Shown: piece after piece, positions 1-10,759 of the stretch
How the letters are laid out: each line of letters starts with the position of its first letter
Position numbering within the stretch: the first letter of the stretch is position 1
Assembly: GCA_018105865.1 (NCBI GenBank)
Contig: CM030869.1
Span: forward strand, 6,507,025 to 6,571,024
Origin: Metaphire vulgaris
Lineage: Eukaryota; Annelida; Clitellata; Crassiclitellata; Megascolecidae
Direction: 5' to 3'
DNA: 64,000 nt
The notes under the pieces: model-generated
The model's input: only the letters and a program-made list of their open reading frames with translations
Told to the model about the DNA's origin: nothing
Database searches by the model: none
Made by a program: the position numbers and the translations under genes

Positions 1-253
1 CATGCCAAAAGTAATGGCTAAAGATGTTCTTCATTTGTAGATTAAGTTTCAGTCAGTGAGGTAATGAAAGTTAATGGTCATTCAATTGTTTAAATTGTGA
101 TTGTTTTAACCTACCTTGATGAGATTTGAGTGAGTGCTTTGATGAGGATTCATAATTTGGTGGAATTTTATCTAAAATCTAGATGTTTTTTGTATTTGTG
201 CAGCTTTCTTGGACTTACATTAACAGTAACGTTTATGTATTTCTATTAAATAG

Positions 254-424
254 GGAATAAGTGCTTTCCTCGTTCCTAAACCGACGGCTGGTTTAACTCT
301 CGGAAAGAAAGAAGACAAGCTCGGCATTAGAGCGTCCTCTACATGCCAGCTGATATTTGAAGACTGCAAAATTCCGAAAGAAAACATCCTTGGTTCTCCA
401 GGACAGGGATTCAAAGTAGCTATG
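254..424 (+). CDS. ACADS: ACADS exon a (beta domain)
   Basis: Acceptor TTAAATAG before 254, donor ATG|GTGAGT after 424; 171 nt, phase 0. It encodes 57 residues from [10 protein letters not shown] to GQGFKVAM. Confidence 0.92.
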
Positions 425-2170
425 GTGAGTTTTTTTTAAACTACAGTTGGAGTTTGTTATGTCGTGTTTAAAGAAACTGCTAACCACATCTTAAAATCAG
501 GACTCCACTTTGGTCAAACCTATGTTAATGGGAATTTTCTGTAGGAAACTGGGAACCTCATATTATTTATGTTGTTATTATTTAATACTTGCTGTGATAG
601 AATTTGTTATGACAAGATTCTGTATTGTATAGCAGACACCACATTTTATTCTATTTATTGAAAATTAAAACTATTGTTTAATCAAATGTTAAATAAATTG
701 TTTTATTGCATGTGCACTGGTTGTCAGTTATGATATTTAGGCAGATGATTGTAATATATAAATAATTATTTTAGAATTATAGTGTACTTGGCATCTGTTA
801 TTCGTTTTTGTATGTTAATGATATGAATGTTGAGTATGATTAGAAGAGATATCAAGCAACTGTTGTTAATAATGCAAAAGATGTTCTGATGTTTGTTTGG
901 CTGTCAGAAAACCCTGGATGGAGGAAGGATAGGAATTGCAGCTCAAGCCCTTGGAATAGGACAAGTTGGTAAATCCTTGGGACTTTCTGCATTCACTTTG
1001 CTTCTCATGTTGTCTTTATTCGTTTAATAGTTGTGTTTTGTGATGTCCGATTCTTTCTCATGAACTTTGACTACATTGTAGCAGCATTACATAGATTAAC
1101 TCCTTTAACATGTATTTAGCTGTAACTCAATGTAAAATGGACGGATATATTCGGGGTTCCCGGTTAAGGGGTTAATGTCGTGATTTTCTAGTTTCTCATA
1201 ATTGGTCACTTGCCTGAATTGCATTTGAATCTTCTGAACACAAACTATTATTTTGCCAATTTTAAAATTTTCCTAAGCCAATAGGTGAGCCATTTCCATT
1301 TGAAGGTTTATTAAAAAATTGTATTTGTAGTTCTTGATTTGTTTTCCAGGCAGCACTTGATTGTGCTCTGGAATATTCTGGAAAGCGAAATGCATTTGGT
1401 GCCCCCATTGCCAAGCTACAAGCAATCCAGGTACATTACTCTTATTTCGCTTGGCTTGCCCCTCATAAACTTAGCCATCTCCATGATACGCTGCCAGTTT
1501 CTTCTGTCCTGTGCTCACCTCAGGGCGTTCAAAGTTTTGGGAAGCTAAGTCGGCTTCTATTGTCCTCGACCAGGAGGCATGTGGTCTTCTAACCGGACAT
1601 TTCCAGTGTTTAGTTGGGTCGAGTACTATAGCACGTCGTGCTCTGGCGAGGTCCTCGTCTGGTTATAGGAGTCTCGTCTCTATATAGTCTGGTTTGGACC
1701 TTGCAATATGTCCAAATGCCTGGTGCAGTCTACAGCCATGAATTTGACTGAGACTGGGTCTTTGCCAGTGCACTGAAAGACTTCTGCATTGGTCATGTGT
1801 AAGGTCTAATGTGCACGAATTTATTATCTGTGATTTTAAGTAGAAATTTGTATGATTGTTTTAAAAACCGTGATTTTGCATGTATAATGATAGGTCTTGA
1901 ACACAATGAATATCTGTAAAGTAATTGCATTTATAAGAATTATTGAGAAAGAATCTGCATTTGTTTGCTCCGTGTTGCAATTTGGATTTAAACTTTTCAT
2001 GTATTGCATCTCAGATGAAGTTGGCAGATATGGATTTGCGTCTGGAAAGCGCTCGACTGCTTACCTGGCAGGCTGCAATGCTAAAAGATGCTGGCCAGCC
2101 ATACACAAAGGTTATCTAAATCATTGTTTTTAATAAAAGGATTTAGTGGTAGCATGCATATATATATATA

Positions 2171-2210
<40 letters not shown>

Positions 2211-3468
2211 GCTGAAAGCAGACACAGGCAGTGTTGTTTTATCCAGGCCTGTTAAGGGAGATTCCTCCTCCTCCCAAAAACCCCCCACAAAAATCCTCAC
2301 AAAATTCCAGCACTGACACAAATGTTTGCATTGAACTATGTCTCTTCCCCTCCAGCCACAAGTCAGTCCCCCCCCAAAGGCCTGGACTCTGGATAAAACA
2401 CTGGATACAGCTTCAAATTATTAAGTAGATGGTCATATATTCATTGTATTTTTATATATGATAGGCTAAATTTTAAATATTGGTTTTGCAAATTTAGCCC
2501 ATAGATAGCTCTTTATGCCAATATATATTCTCCTTTTGTAGTCTGCTGCAATGGCAAAGCTTGCTGCGTCAGAGGCTGCCACATTCATTAGTCATCAGGT
2601 GACGTCATTCTTGACCGCTATAATAATATCTTTTGCTATTATAAAAAAATTTAAGCATGATTTACTGATCACTTTAATGTGAATGACCAGTTAGAGGTTA
2701 ACTCGTAATTGTTTAACTTATTCTGCCACAATATGTATTCTGGAATGACCTGGTCTTTTGCGGATGGATTTGTAGTATCATCGATTGATACCATTGGGTA
2801 TTAGAAATGGTGCTACAGAAGTGCTTAATTATTATTTATTTACACTGTATTATCCTTGTGGTAATGATTTAGAAATGGCGTAGTTGTCTTTATGATCGTT
2901 TTGTAACAGATGTGTTTATATTTTGTGCTTGCAATACATAGTCTTTTCATGTAAGATCTTTAACACTCTGACATTAAATGAAGCTGATTCTGTGATGCTC
3001 TCTGTTTGACGTTTGAAATTTGTTCAGTTTGCTTGAAAACTATTTGGTTATTTTACTATGACTTGAATACACAGTAAAGTAGTAGGCGTGGTCTTTGACA
3101 GATTCATCAAGCCATGCTTACAAATTATAGAAGAGACAGGAGATACTTTTTATTACACAATTTTTCTAATTGCCCAGAATCAACTTTTAAAGTTGGTTTT
3201 ATGCTTTATGGTAGTTTTATCATTTGGATTAGTAAGGTGATCTAATATACTAGTATGCTAAAAGAAATTTATTTTCATTTGAAATAAAAATAATCTGTGA
3301 TTTGAAATTCAGGCGATCCAAGTCCTTGGCGGAATGGGTTATGTGACGGACATGCCAGCGGAACGGCATTACCGGGATGCCCGGATCACAGAAATCTACG
3401 AAGGCACCAGCGAAATAATGAGACTAGTTATTGCTATTAATTTATTGAAGGAACACCAGATTATGTAA
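254..3468 (+). CDS. ACADS: Short-chain acyl-CoA dehydrogenase, C-terminal six exons (5' part outside window)
   Basis: Spliced exons 254-424, 908-968, 1354-1430, 2015-2110, 2542-2598 and 3313-3468 join in one frame with AG/GT borders and end in TAA at 3466-3468. They encode about 206 residues. The product is a mitochondrial FAD enzyme that performs the first alpha,beta-dehydrogenation of short acyl-CoAs in beta-oxidation, passing electrons to ETF. Visible in order: the beta-domain stretch [10 protein letters not shown]...[13 protein letters not shown]; the C-terminal helical domain with [29 protein letters not shown] and [36 protein letters not shown]; and IYEGTSEI, whose glutamate after IY is the catalytic base in mammalian SCAD. 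Agreement with the animal ACADS family is close throughout, better than I would expect for ACADSB or ACADM. The upstream exons (mitochondrial targeting peptide and N-terminal helical domain) are left of the window. No frame breaks were seen, so it looks functional. Confidence 0.93.
908..968 (+). CDS. ACADS: ACADS exon b
   Basis: Acceptor CTGTCAG before 908, donor GTTG|GTAAAT after 968; 61 nt, ending one base into a codon. It encodes [20 protein letters not shown]. Confidence 0.9.
1354..1430 (+). CDS. ACADS: ACADS exon c
   Basis: The acceptor is chosen as CCAGGCAG|CACTTG because it keeps the frame from exon b (G + CA = Ala) and gives [19 protein letters not shown] as in the family. The nearer CCAG (1347-1349) would run into a stop. 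Donor CAG|GTACAT. Confidence 0.9.
2015..2110 (+). CDS. ACADS: ACADS exon d
   Basis: Acceptor CATCTCAG before 2015, donor AAAG|GTTATC after 2110; exactly 32 codons, [15 protein letters not shown] to GQPYTK. Confidence 0.92.
2159..2209. repeat. (TA)n microsatellite
   Basis: About 50 bp of almost pure TA in the ACADS intron between exons d and e. Confidence 0.9.
2229..2403 (-). mobile_element. hAT-type MITE, family 3 (CAGTGTTTTATCC ends)
   Basis: Terminal inverted repeats CAGTGTtgTTTTATCCAGG / GGATAAAACACTG with imperfect 8-bp flanks gacacagg / gatacagc (6 of 8). Other copies are at 30872, 41362, 48843 and 63205. It lies in an ACADS intron. Confidence 0.75.
2542..2598 (+). CDS. ACADS: ACADS exon e
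   Basis: Acceptor TTTTGTAG before 2542, donor CAG|GTGACG after 2598; 19 codons, [19 protein letters not shown]. Confidence 0.92.
3313..3468 (+). CDS. ACADS: ACADS last coding exon
   Basis: Acceptor AATTCAG before 3313; 51 codons plus TAA. It carries the catalytic IYEGTSEI motif and ends in NLLKEHQIM. Confidence 0.93.
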   Translation, partial: AIQVLGGMGYVTDMPAERHYRDARITEIYEGTSEIMRLVIAINLLKEHQIM

Positions 3469-4442
3469 TAGATTAAATCAAACAATCGAGACATTGCATG
3501 CATATTTTTTATGTTTATTATAAAGCACATGTAACTGTGGTAACATTGTTATTTTCGACATCTAATAACAGGAAGTTGGGCATCGGAAGAAGTTTTTTTT
3601 AATTCTTTGCTTATTTCGCTTCAATTTTATTCATATTTTCAATAATTTCTCTTAAATTTTTTAAACAAATCGCAAATGTTTTGGTAATGTCAGAAATTTT
3701 CACTGGCTTTGAAAATCAAGACATTTTTATTTTGGAAGTTGCAAGTTTTCCCATAATAATTCCTTAAGAGCCTGGAAGTGTTAAAACAATTTACCAAAAA
3801 TTCTAGGATACTTTTACATATTTCTGATTTTTTCATTATTGTTAGTTTTTCATGTAGTGGTTGGCGGGTTTGACTGCTAGTCATGATGTCTGTTTTAAAC
3901 CCTCGGTTCTCGGACTGTTCTCCCACGGACTTTGAGCCTATAGAGTAACCTTTGCCTTGTAACTATGCTTGCCTGCACAGTATAAACACATTTGAGTGCA
4001 GTCTTGTGATAATTTTGTTTATTATAAGTTTAATCTTCTTTCCTACTTTGCCGCTGGATGTTATCAACAATTTCATTCTGTATATAACAGGATGTGCAAG
4101 CTACAGAAATAAAATATTGTTATCGCTTCACTTGTCATCATGATTTGAGGAAGCGAGGTCGGTCCCTTTGCTAAATATCCATGTTCTTTTTATTGATTTC
4201 TTATTGTACATGCGATTTTTATATGAAATGAAAGATATGCTAATTTTGCAACAGATTCTTTTGCAGCCTTTGGGGTATTTGTGTTGACTTCAATATTTTT
4301 TGAAGCTGAAATATTTTGCATCTATATGTGTATTAGTTTTACATTTATTTTTTGTGTCGCTTAGTCGTTTAATACAAAATTCTAAGAATAATAGGTTTTT
4401 TATTGCTAAGTTAAAACCTTTGAATTGGTTGTTTTCTGATAT
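3469..4442 (+). other. ACADS 3' UTR and flank
   Basis: A+T-rich sequence after the ACADS stop with no supported gene. The best poly(A) signal by eye is AATAAA at 4108-4113, about 640 nt after the stop, so a 3' UTR of about 660 nt is plausible but unproven. Confidence 0.4.
4108..4113 (+). terminator. Candidate poly(A) signal of ACADS
   Basis: Canonical AATAAA about 640 nt after the stop codon. It is the first exact hexamer seen on this strand after the stop; use is inferred only from position. Confidence 0.35.
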
Positions 4443-5317
4443 GCAGGGTGGGCCAATGAAACCAGTACCACCCAGTTTCATTGTAAATATTTTCACTACC
4501 CTGGGTCAAAATGCGCGAATTTGGTGTACTTCTGAAGTATTATATCCTAATTGCAGCCGTTTAAGTTTTTCTTTCAAATTCCAAAGTGTAGCGGCGCCAC
4601 CTAGCGAAAACCAGTATAGGGGTAGGATGCGTTCATTAAAATAGGGGCTTCTACCTTTGGTTGCTAAATTTAGTAAATGGTACAAAAGTGACAAATGCAA
4701 GTCTGTCCTGCAATTTCACATGGACTTTTGTGTGCCTGTGGCTTATCTCCCAAGTTGAATGTTAATTTCAGAAAAACTGATATTGGTTTTTGTCTGTACA
4801 GAGTTTGCTGCCTCTCTGAGTCTCTGGCGTAGGCCTTCCTATTCTATTGACTTCATTCAACAGGCGTTCAAGACTCGTTATACTCCACATCTTGTTCGGA
4901 AATCCTGTCAGAATTCGTTGCATAAAAATTTTGACGAAAACTCTTGATTGGGAAATGATTGTCTTTCGATATTTTGCCCACCATAGAACTTGCTTTACAA
5001 AAAAGACTTAAATAAACCAGACGTCACTGTGACACTATTAAAGCAGAAGATAGTAAGGAAGAAATTTATACAGGCACTTAAACCTTCAGTCACTAATTAT
5101 AGCAATCAAACAGTAGCTCATATTTTCGCTGAACGCATCGTAACTGTACCACGGTTATCGCTAGGTGGCGCCACTGTGCTTTAAAATTTAGAAGAAAACC
5201 TAAATGGCTGCATTCAGGAAATAATACTGAAGAAGTCCATAAAATTTCATGCAGTTTGACCAAGGGGTCGTGAAACTAGTTACAATGAAACGGTTTTACC
5301 GGTTTTATTGGTTAGTG
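4443..5317. mobile_element. Non-autonomous element with about 165-bp terminal inverted repeats
   Basis: The left arm (about 4443-4610, starting CAGGGTGGGCCAATGAAACC) is matched in reverse complement by about 5145-5317. The strongest block is GGCGCCACCTAGCG at the inner end of the left arm, against CGCTAGGTGGCGCC on the right. The outer ends resemble Tc1/mariner-type termini (CAGGGTGG). The core has only short open stretches and no recognisable transposase. Confidence 0.65.
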
Positions 5318-5433
5318 TAGACCAGGCATGTCAAACTCAGGATCCTCTAGCTGAGGGCTGCATGGGTCATATTGTGGGCCGCATTGGGGGTCAACCTAGG
5401 GGCCGCACACACTCTAGTTGTGCACATCACAAC

Positions 5434-5581
5434 CAGTGTTTAATCTAGACTCCTGGACTCCGGGGGGAAAGTGACAAAGCCGGGGGAACTGACAAAGCCG
5501 GGGGGAATTCTGCTAGGGCGTTGCAGTTAGTCCATGTAGTTTGCCCACATTTCCAGAGGTGGAAAGGGCGATTAAACACTG
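5434..5581. mobile_element. hAT-type MITE, family 4 (CAGTGTTTAATCTAGACTCC)
   Basis: Inverted termini CAGTGTTTAATC / GATTAAACACTG; 8-bp target duplication atcacaac / attacaac (7 of 8). It is inserted in a sequence beginning near 5333 with CAGGCATGTCAAACTC, itself typical of a hAT end. Confidence 0.8.
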
Positions 5582-5786
5582 ATTACAACTAATTGAAATC
5601 ATTTAATATTTAGACCTAATGAAATTTAGTGCTTCGTTTTTTGTTATTTCAATTTAGAAACATACAATGCCCATACAAATGTTTCAGCAGGATTCACGGA
5701 TACAAAGTAATTAATTAGTTTGAAACAAAAATTAATTTTAAATGGCAGCATCTACTTGCACTTTTGTTAGACACTGTTAGAGCAAC

Positions 5787-5975
5787 CAGTGGCGGCTCCA
5801 CCGGGGGACCAGAGGGCCCGTGCCCCCCTTTTGAGTGCCTGGCCCCCTAGTGGCCTCCCAGTTGGGACCCTATACTTAATGCTACATACATTAAACAACA
5901 AATGGTTGGCCCCCATGATTAGAAGTTGCCACCCCAACGGTCCCTCCCACTTGCCAAATCCTAGAGCCGCCACTG
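5787..5975 (+). mobile_element. hAT-type MITE, family 1 (CAGTGGCGGCTCC)
   Basis: 189 bp with inverted ends CAGTGGCGGCTCC / AGAGCCGCCACTG and a perfect 8-bp duplication agagcaac on both sides. Internal landmarks shared by all copies: a G/C-homopolymer half, then ACTTAATGCTACATACAT and CATGATTAGAAGTTGCC. Confidence 0.92.
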
Positions 5976-6073
5976 AGAGCAACAAGTGCCTAGCAGCCTA
6001 ATAGAAGTTTGCACCTATGTTTGAAATGAAAACGAACAGCAACTTCATTTAAGAGTTCATGGTTGCGCTTAAT

Positions 6074-6261
6074 CAGGGCTTTTTTTCAGTGGGAACGCAT
6101 GGGAACGCCGTTCCCAAACCTTTTTTGCCAGATTGCATAGATAATTATGGATATGTAATAATGTGTTTGGGAACGTACAGGTACAGCGTTCCCACACCTG
6201 TTTTGTTGACGAGTAAAAAAGGGTGGGTTCCCAAACCTTTTTTCCTAGAAAAAAAGCACTG
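6074..6261. mobile_element. hAT-type MITE (CAGGGCTTTTTTTCAGTGGG)
   Basis: 188 bp, ends CAGGGCTTTTTTTC / GAAAAAAAGCACTG, with perfect target duplication cgcttaat at 6066-6073 and 6262-6269. The interior is a large imperfect inverted repeat around GTTCCCAAACCTTTTTT. Confidence 0.88.
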
Positions 6262-7003
6262 CGCTTAATTGTGAACAGTTTCAAGATCTAGCAAATGAGT
6301 CGATATAGGAGGAACATGACGGATATACTGCACAAACTGTGAACCGCAATTTAGCTTAATGAATATGTTGAAGAACAAGAGAAGGAATCAATTAGAGAAG
6401 GGTTTCCCAAACATTTTGGAACTGCGACCCACTTCAGCGGTTTTCTAACGTATCCACGACCCTAATAATAGCGTTTGAGATCAAAATAATGCATTACGCC
6501 ATCTGGTGAACGTTATTTGAAAAGAATTTTCTGAGTTTTTAATAAATGGCAAAACAAAAGCTCTGATTCAATTTAAATGGAAATATGGCAAATGTATTGG
6601 ACAGAATTATTCATATTTTGCCAAATAAGACGAAAGGAAAGAAATAGATATTGAATTCTTGAAAATTATCTTTTTAGATGTTGCCAGGAACATACCTTTG
6701 ATACGCGTCTTAAAAATCCTATGAATAAGGCTAAATCGCTTAACCGATAGGTACTGCTTCACTAACTTTAAAAGAGTCACAAATGTTATTGGAGTTTCAG
6801 AGCAAAATGATCGGAATACGCTTTTCTTGCGTTATTGTGAAATAAGGTTAATCTTAAAAGTACTATAAGCCAGGGTTACCCAAAGTTTTTGCAACTGTGC
6901 GACTCACTTCTTTGGTTTTGTAACATACGCGACACAGCAAACTTATTGTCAACTAAAATAGGATGAAAGTTTAATAAAACGCTAAACATTTTAATATAAG
7001 CCA

Positions 7004-7445
7004 CTAAAAAGATGCTCGCTTCGCTCGCGCTCGCTTCGCTCGCAGTGCAGGATAATACTAAAACCCAATCATTGAATTCATGCTGAACAACGTTTCAATG
7101 ATGTACTGTACATACGCCACCTAGCCAAGCTCTGCGCCACGTAATAATTAGGCCTATGTACGTTAAAATCACGCAACTGTGACGCTGTACACATTTTTGT
7201 GTACGTTAAAATTGGGCAACTTCCTCAAGCTACGAACAATTGTTACCAATAGCAACGTCGTCGCACGCCCACCCCTCTGACGCTGCAATGACTCGACTAA
7301 ACCGTGCTAAACTACGAACAATTGTTACCAATAGCAACGTCTTCGAACGCATCGCAACGTAAGGACTAAACCGTCTACCAATAGTCAACCAATCAGAACG
7401 CTTGAAGGTAACAGACATACAGAATAACGATTTTAATATGATAGA
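7004..7445 (-). mobile_element. Helitron-like element, downstream unit of the pair
   Basis: On the minus strand it begins TCTATCATATTAAAATC directly after the CTAG of the other unit and ends GCATCTTTTTAG (CTAG decayed to TTAG), with T following. Near its end are repeated GCTCGCTTCGCTCGC blocks, shared with the solo element at 40780-41103. Confidence 0.68.
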
Positions 7446-7735
7446 CTAGAACTCGAAGGCTCGCTTTCGCGCGAAGCCACTCGCATGAGGCGAAGCTCGC
7501 TGCTGCGCTGCTTCGACATTGCGAAGCCGCTTCGCTGCCGCGTCGGAGGCAACGACCAATCCAATTCCAATTCCAGAATGACCAATCAGAACGCTCACTC
7601 AGCCAACCAATCAGAACGCTTGAAGGTAACCAATCAGAACGCTCACACAGCCAACCAATCAGAACGCTCACACAGCCAACCAATCAGAACGCTCGAAGGC
7701 AACAGACATACAGATAACGATTTTAATATAATAGA
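7446..7735 (-). mobile_element. Helitron-like non-autonomous element, upstream unit of a head-to-tail pair
   Basis: On the minus strand it starts TCTATTATATTAAAATC (right edge 7735, flanked by A) and ends GAGTTCTAG at 7446. It abuts the next unit without spacer. TC start, CTAG end and A^T insertion are Helitron hallmarks. The interior holds a 25-bp tandem repeat with CCAATCAGAACGCT. The usual terminal hairpin is not clear-cut. Confidence 0.7.
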
Positions 7736-7907
7736 TGTATGGAGGATGTAGGTGTATAAATTTCTTAAAACCTATGCTTACATTAGTACATGTACTTGAA
7801 AACTTTCAAGGCTTGTGACATTTTGGTATTGGTTAAAAAATGACACTTCAGAATCTAAGTTCTCGCTACCCCGGGACCCACTAGACTGAGCCCTGCGACC
7901 CACTTTT

Positions 7908-8092
7908 CAGTGGCGGCTCCAGGATATGGCAAGTGGGGGGGTGTTGGGGTGGCCAACTTCTAATCATGGGGCCAACCATTTGTTGTTAGGTATGTAGTAA
8001 TAAGTATAGGGTCCCAACAGGGGGGCCGCTAGGGAAGCCAGGTACTCGATGGGGGCACGGGCCCCCCGGCCTCCTTGGTGGAGCCGCCACTG
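7908..8092 (-). mobile_element. hAT-type MITE, family 1
   Basis: 185 bp, inverted orientation relative to the 5787 copy; perfect target duplication ccactttt at 7900-7907 and 8093-8100, inside the older element at 6398-8130. Confidence 0.92.
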
Positions 8093-8280
8093 CCACTTTT
8101 GAGTTTCGACCCACAGTTTTGGAAACACTGAATTAGAGGAATACCATCTAGACATGATGATGCGCATTAAGAGTCATCTTTTTGGTGGAAGCGTAACTGA
8201 CCTGGATCGAATGGGATTCATAGTAATTAAGGATCGAAGAGAAACTCTAGTCTATATATATAGGCATGAAAATCTTATTG

Positions 8281-8655
8281 TCGATTAAAATTGGATAAAA
8301 GTTTCGTAGAACACTAATCATTTTTATATTAGCTGTGTATGGAGGACTGCAGGCTAATAAATTTCTTAAAACATAAGCCTACTTGCAATTTTCAGGGCTT
8401 GTGGCATTGTGGTATCGGTTAGAAAATGACACTTTTGAATCTAATTTCGCGCTACCCCTCGACCCACTAGACTGAACCCTGCGACCCACCTTTGGGTCGT
8501 GACCCACAGTTTGGGAAACACTGAATTAGAGGAATACCATCTAGGCATGATGATGCGCATTAATTAGTCATCTTCTTAGAGGAAGCGGATATGACCTGGA
8601 TCGAATGGGCACATAGTAAGTATAGAAGAGAAACTCTAAAGGCATGAAAATCATA
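8281..8655 (+). repeat. Second copy of a tandem duplication
   Basis: From TTAAAATTGGATAAAAG to GGCATGAAAATC this repeats the right half of the 6398-8130 element and its flank (about 6947-8276), including the flank aattagaggaataccatcta. It lacks the Helitron-like pair and the MITE present in copy one. Confidence 0.75.
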
Positions 8656-8769
8656 ATCCCTTTGCAAATTTGTAATGCTTGGATTCTTAAACTATAGGCC
8701 TAATGAGTGTCTTATGTGGTTAAACCGCATGTGTAATCATAGTCGTAAACTATTATTAGGGCTCTAGAC

Positions 8770-9164
8770 CAGGGTTTAATCTAGGCCGTTTCCGGAGAGA
8801 GAAATTTCCCTTTCCCCCGGAAATTTCAAATTCTTTCCCGAAAATTTTGGGATACTACATCAACTAACAGCAGCTCCCTAGCTAAATTCCCCCGGCTTTT
8901 CCAGTTCCCCGCAGTGGCGGCTCCACCGGTAGGGCCAGGGGGGCCCGTGCCCCCCTATTGAGTGCCTGGCCTCCCAGTGGCCCCCCCCAGTTGGGACCTA
9001 TACTTAATGCTACATACATTAAACAACAAATGGTTGGCCCCCATGATTAGAAGTTGCCACCCCAACGGTTCCCCCCCCCCACTTGCCAAATCCTAGAGCC
9101 GCCACTGGTTCCCCCGGCTTTGTCAGTTTCCTCCCCGGAGTCCAGGAGTCTAGATTAAACACTG
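8770..9164. mobile_element. hAT-type MITE, family 4, carrying a family 1 MITE
   Basis: Ends CAGGGTTTAATCTAGG / CTAGATTAAACACTG with perfect 8-bp duplication ctctagac (8762-8769, 9165-9172). Without the nested insert it is about 191 bp. Confidence 0.88.
8912..9107 (+). mobile_element. hAT-type MITE, family 1, nested
   Basis: 196 bp inside the family 4 element; target duplication gttccccg / gttccccc (7 of 8). Confidence 0.9.
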
Positions 9165-9370
9165 CTCTAGACTCGCCCGGGCTCCAACTTTTTGAGAGGC
9201 CACAATAGGAAAGAGGAAGAAATAGGGCTTGGATCCCCACCTTTTCATCCAACTTTAGGCCTACGCCAGTGCATGTGTTTATATTGTAAACTGGTGAGAA
9301 ATTGTAAAAATCGGACCATTGACCGATGAGATGTAGGCTATTAGCTTGTTGGCAAGTAAGTAGGCCCTAG

Positions 9371-9605
9371 CTGTGGCGTAGCGAGGGGCAGTGGGGCGAA
9401 CCGCCTCGGGTGGCACTTGGTCTAGACTCTAGAGGCGGCATTTTCGAGATGTTTGAATTTTTACTTTTTTTCTTGGGAGGTGCATAACGTTTTTTTGCTT
9501 GACAGGATATTTTGGGAAGTGGGTAAGTTTTTTTGCTTGCCAGGAATTTTCGGAGGCGGCACTTTTTTCTCGCCCCGGGCGGCACTTTGCCTCGCTACGC
9601 CACGG
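9371..9605. mobile_element. hAT-type MITE (CTGTGGCGTAGCGAG)
   Basis: 235 bp, inverted ends CTGTGGCGTAGCGAG / CTCGCTACGCCACGG, flanks ggccctag / ggccctaa (7 of 8). Confidence 0.78.
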
Positions 9606-9789
9606 GGCCCTAATGCTGATTTCGGACAAATTCTTGGCGCGCACAGAAGTTGGCTTTCCATGTGCAATTTTGCAAAAAATAAATTTCACGACGTATGCGC
9701 CTAGGCCTACACACGGACTACAAAAACTTAGAGGGAACATATTTCTCTGTCGTCGTTACCATATCAAAGTACAGCGAAACTCGATATAA

Positions 9790-10700
9790 TATACGACTTT
9801 CGGCATCACAAATTCAAATATGCAGAAACTCCAGAGAGTACAAAATTCTTTATTATTTAGAGCCATATTAAAAACTCCCAGATTTGAGCATATAGGCCTA
9901 ACCCCATCTAGATAATCCCTATACTTTGGCTTCATATTAAGCACCGAATTAATTGTAAAATCCGTCTTTTAGTATATAAAACCATGCTATATAATGATTC
10001 AATGAACCCAGTTATCTTAAGGTAAAGACATCCCTCGACCTACTAATCACTCCATTACAGGCCCGTAGGAACGAATTTTCAGCAGGGGTGCAGATTTTCT
10101 CCAGGTAAAAGCGTCATTTCACACATTTCTTGAGGGCGAGATAATTTTTGGCAAATTTTTTGCAAAGTTTGGCAATTTTTTGGCCAATTTTAGCCAATTT
10201 TGGCATTTTTTGGGCCAGTTCTATCAAATTTTGGCAATTTTTGGGTCAATTTCAGCTGGAAGGGTGCAGACAGGGTGCACTGCATCCCTTAAATTTTCCT
10301 AGGGGGTGCAGCTGCACCCCCACTTCGTGCGGGCCTGCTCCACTAGGTAGGCCTATTCGGCAGGACTTGATCAGTTGTTGTTCCTCATTCTCGTACAATC
10401 ATTGGCACTAGTTGTTTCTCATTGTGTGGCCCTAGGCTCTGGAATTCATTTCCAATATAAATTCGTATAACTGTTAGAACACTTTATCAACTTTCAGATG
10501 CGGTCTTAACACGTACATAGGCTACCTGTTGATTTGGCTTATCCCCCCTTAGACTGATCCCCCGCTGTTCTGACTGATCTTCCGTATTGAACTGGCTTTA
10601 ATTCTATTTTATTTGGTGCGCCATCGGTTGATGCCCTAGACATTATGATAGTGGCACCATAGAAGTTTATTGATTGATTGACTGACTGATTAGACAATCC
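9790..10700 (+). mobile_element. CR1/L2-like LINE, 3' end, split by a MITE
   Basis: Broken reading frames match the reverse transcriptase C-terminal region and 3' tail of the better preserved copy at 49330-49945 (shared: AAACTCCAGAGAG, CCCAGATTTGAGCATATA, CCCTCGACCTACTAATCAC, TGTGTGGCCCTAGGCTCTGG). It ends in TTGATTGATTGA-type repeats, as in CR1/L2 elements. It is interrupted at 10058-10337; a short block near 10685-10755 repeats part of it. Confidence 0.78.
10058..10337. mobile_element. hAT-type MITE (CAGGCCCGTAGGAACG) inside LINE
   Basis: 280 bp, ends CAGGCCCGTAGG / CGTGCGGGCCTG, flanks ctccatta / ctccacta; LINE homology resumes on both sides. Confidence 0.85.
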
Positions 10701-10759
10701 CTAAACTTTGGCTTCATATTAAGCACTGAATTAATTGTAAAATCCGTCTCATATTTCAC

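Larger units (their letters stand above)
6398..8130 (+). mobile_element. hAT-like element of the GTTTCCCAAAC/GACCCAC family, interrupted
   Basis: Ends GGGTTTCCCAAAC / GTTTTGGAAACACTG, target duplication aattagag at 6390-6397 and 8131-8138. Related full-length copies are at 14730-15920 and 60320-61138. It is interrupted by the Helitron-like pair (7004-7735) and a family 1 MITE (7908-8092). A terminus-like block recurs internally at about 6871 (CAGGGTTACCCAAAG), as in the other copies. No intact transposase. Confidence 0.75.
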
